Assembly (NCBI GenBank): GCA_965112735.1
Contig: OZ218960.1
Span: 2,418,001 to 2,482,000, forward strand
Direction of reading: 5' to 3'
Source of the DNA: Phaeosaccion multiseriatum
Lineage: Eukaryota > Ochrophyta, other classes
Length of the DNA stretch: 64,000 nt
This document shows, piece after piece, positions 63,493 to 64,000 of the stretch; position 1 is the first letter of the stretch; every line of letters begins with the position of its first letter. The notes under the pieces were generated by a model. It saw only the letters and a program-made list of their open reading frames with translations. It was not told where the DNA came from and did no database searches. The translations under genes were made by a program, and so were the position numbers.

Positions 63493-64000
63493 CTATGTGA
63501 GGCGGCAGGAGAGGCGGGCAGGGGAGGAGGGGGTGGGGAGGGGTGAGGTTGACGAGGGGGTGAAAGAGGGGGTGAAAGAGGGGGTGAAGCCAACTTGGCG
63601 CGCCTGCTTGGATCCACAAGACAAACACTCCGTCTTGGGCAGCAAAGCGAAGTACAGCACAGGAACGGCGCAAAGCAGGCCGCATAGCATACACTCCGTC
63701 CGTCTGAAACCGTCTGAAACCGTCTGAACAACACCAGGCGAAGAGAAGGTGGGACAGGACACCCCTGCACGCACCGCTAAAGTGGGACAGCCCCGCCTAC
63801 ACCGCCCAATGCGCATGGCTTCCAGCCTTGCCCTACACCCCTTTATACCCTACACCTACACCTACTCCCCTTTATACCCTACAACGCATGACACTGCATG
63901 TCCACTCTCCGCACCACGCAGGTGGAGTCTTCTCTCTCCGCTACACCCCCAACCATATACAATTCCATTTCATGTCCCCTCCCCTCCCCTCCCCTCCCCC
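63493..64000. other. 5' flank or upstream exons of the DUF1997-like gene
   Basis: Contains GGGGTGAAAGAG repeats (63555-63590), a possible hydrophobic coding stretch on the minus strand (63590-63690), three tandem GTCTGAAACC units (63702-63730), and duplicated CCCCTTTATACCCTACA strings (63839-63882). No start codon could be assigned. Confidence 0.4.

Overview
The window is nuclear DNA of a eukaryote: genes are broken by many spliceosomal introns (GT-AG, plus two probable GC-AG), there is an interstitial TTAGGG-type telomeric array, and introns are packed with very long microsatellites. Gene content (exocyst Sec8, a stramenopile-flavoured F-box/ankyrin protein with CPWD and LKWL motifs, a DUF1997-like fragment usually seen in photosynthetic lineages) suggests a microalga, perhaps a photosynthetic stramenopile or another chromist. 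I cannot fix the species from sequence alone. All exon models were built by hand from splice consensus, and in every multi-exon model below the intron phases agree across all junctions.

Layout: 1-147, 3' end of an unrecognised + gene. 787-5197, seven-exon - gene for a multi-pass membrane protein, divergent from 5310-9437 (+), an 11-exon short-chain dehydrogenase of DHRS1 type with a signal peptide. 10200-10853 (-), a hypothetical ORF with three CC-x-x-DSA repeats. 10854-15141, a gene-poor zone holding GATAGC/GCTATC inverted repeats and a 2.1-kb element (12685-14829) with 27-bp terminal inverted repeats and a 7-bp target duplication, filled with GGGA microsatellite and a telomeric array. 15142-27712 (+), an 18-exon gene for exocyst subunit Sec8, inflated to about 1624 residues by Ala/Gly/Ser tracts. 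28219-32541 (-), five-exon nuclear-looking low-complexity protein, divergent from 32694-41337 (+), a 14-exon gene ending in ARM/HEAT-like helices. 41667-58369 (-), a 21-exon gene for a 2043-residue leucine-rich-repeat protein with a 149-residue Asn tract and a DUF4476-like C-terminal region, divergent from 58517-59614 (+), an intronless F-box/ankyrin gene. 59615-62677 is intergenic with minisatellites and CA-linked dispersed repeats. 62678-63492 (-) holds two exons of a DUF1997-like gene.

The most interesting material is in the repeats. A 15-bp unit (consensus CTGCTGTATCACCAA) occurs in about 25-35 places, in introns and exons of unrelated genes on both strands; it encodes QLVIQ or AVGDT in exons and forms the acceptor AG of at least four introns. 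Independently, the 3' end of an exon plus its splice donor has been copied into the following intron in at least five cases in three genes. Pyrimidine-rich microsatellites lie preferentially on the sense strand just before acceptors. The genes have no evident shared pathway; three neighbouring pairs share divergent intergenic regions of only 112-152 bp.
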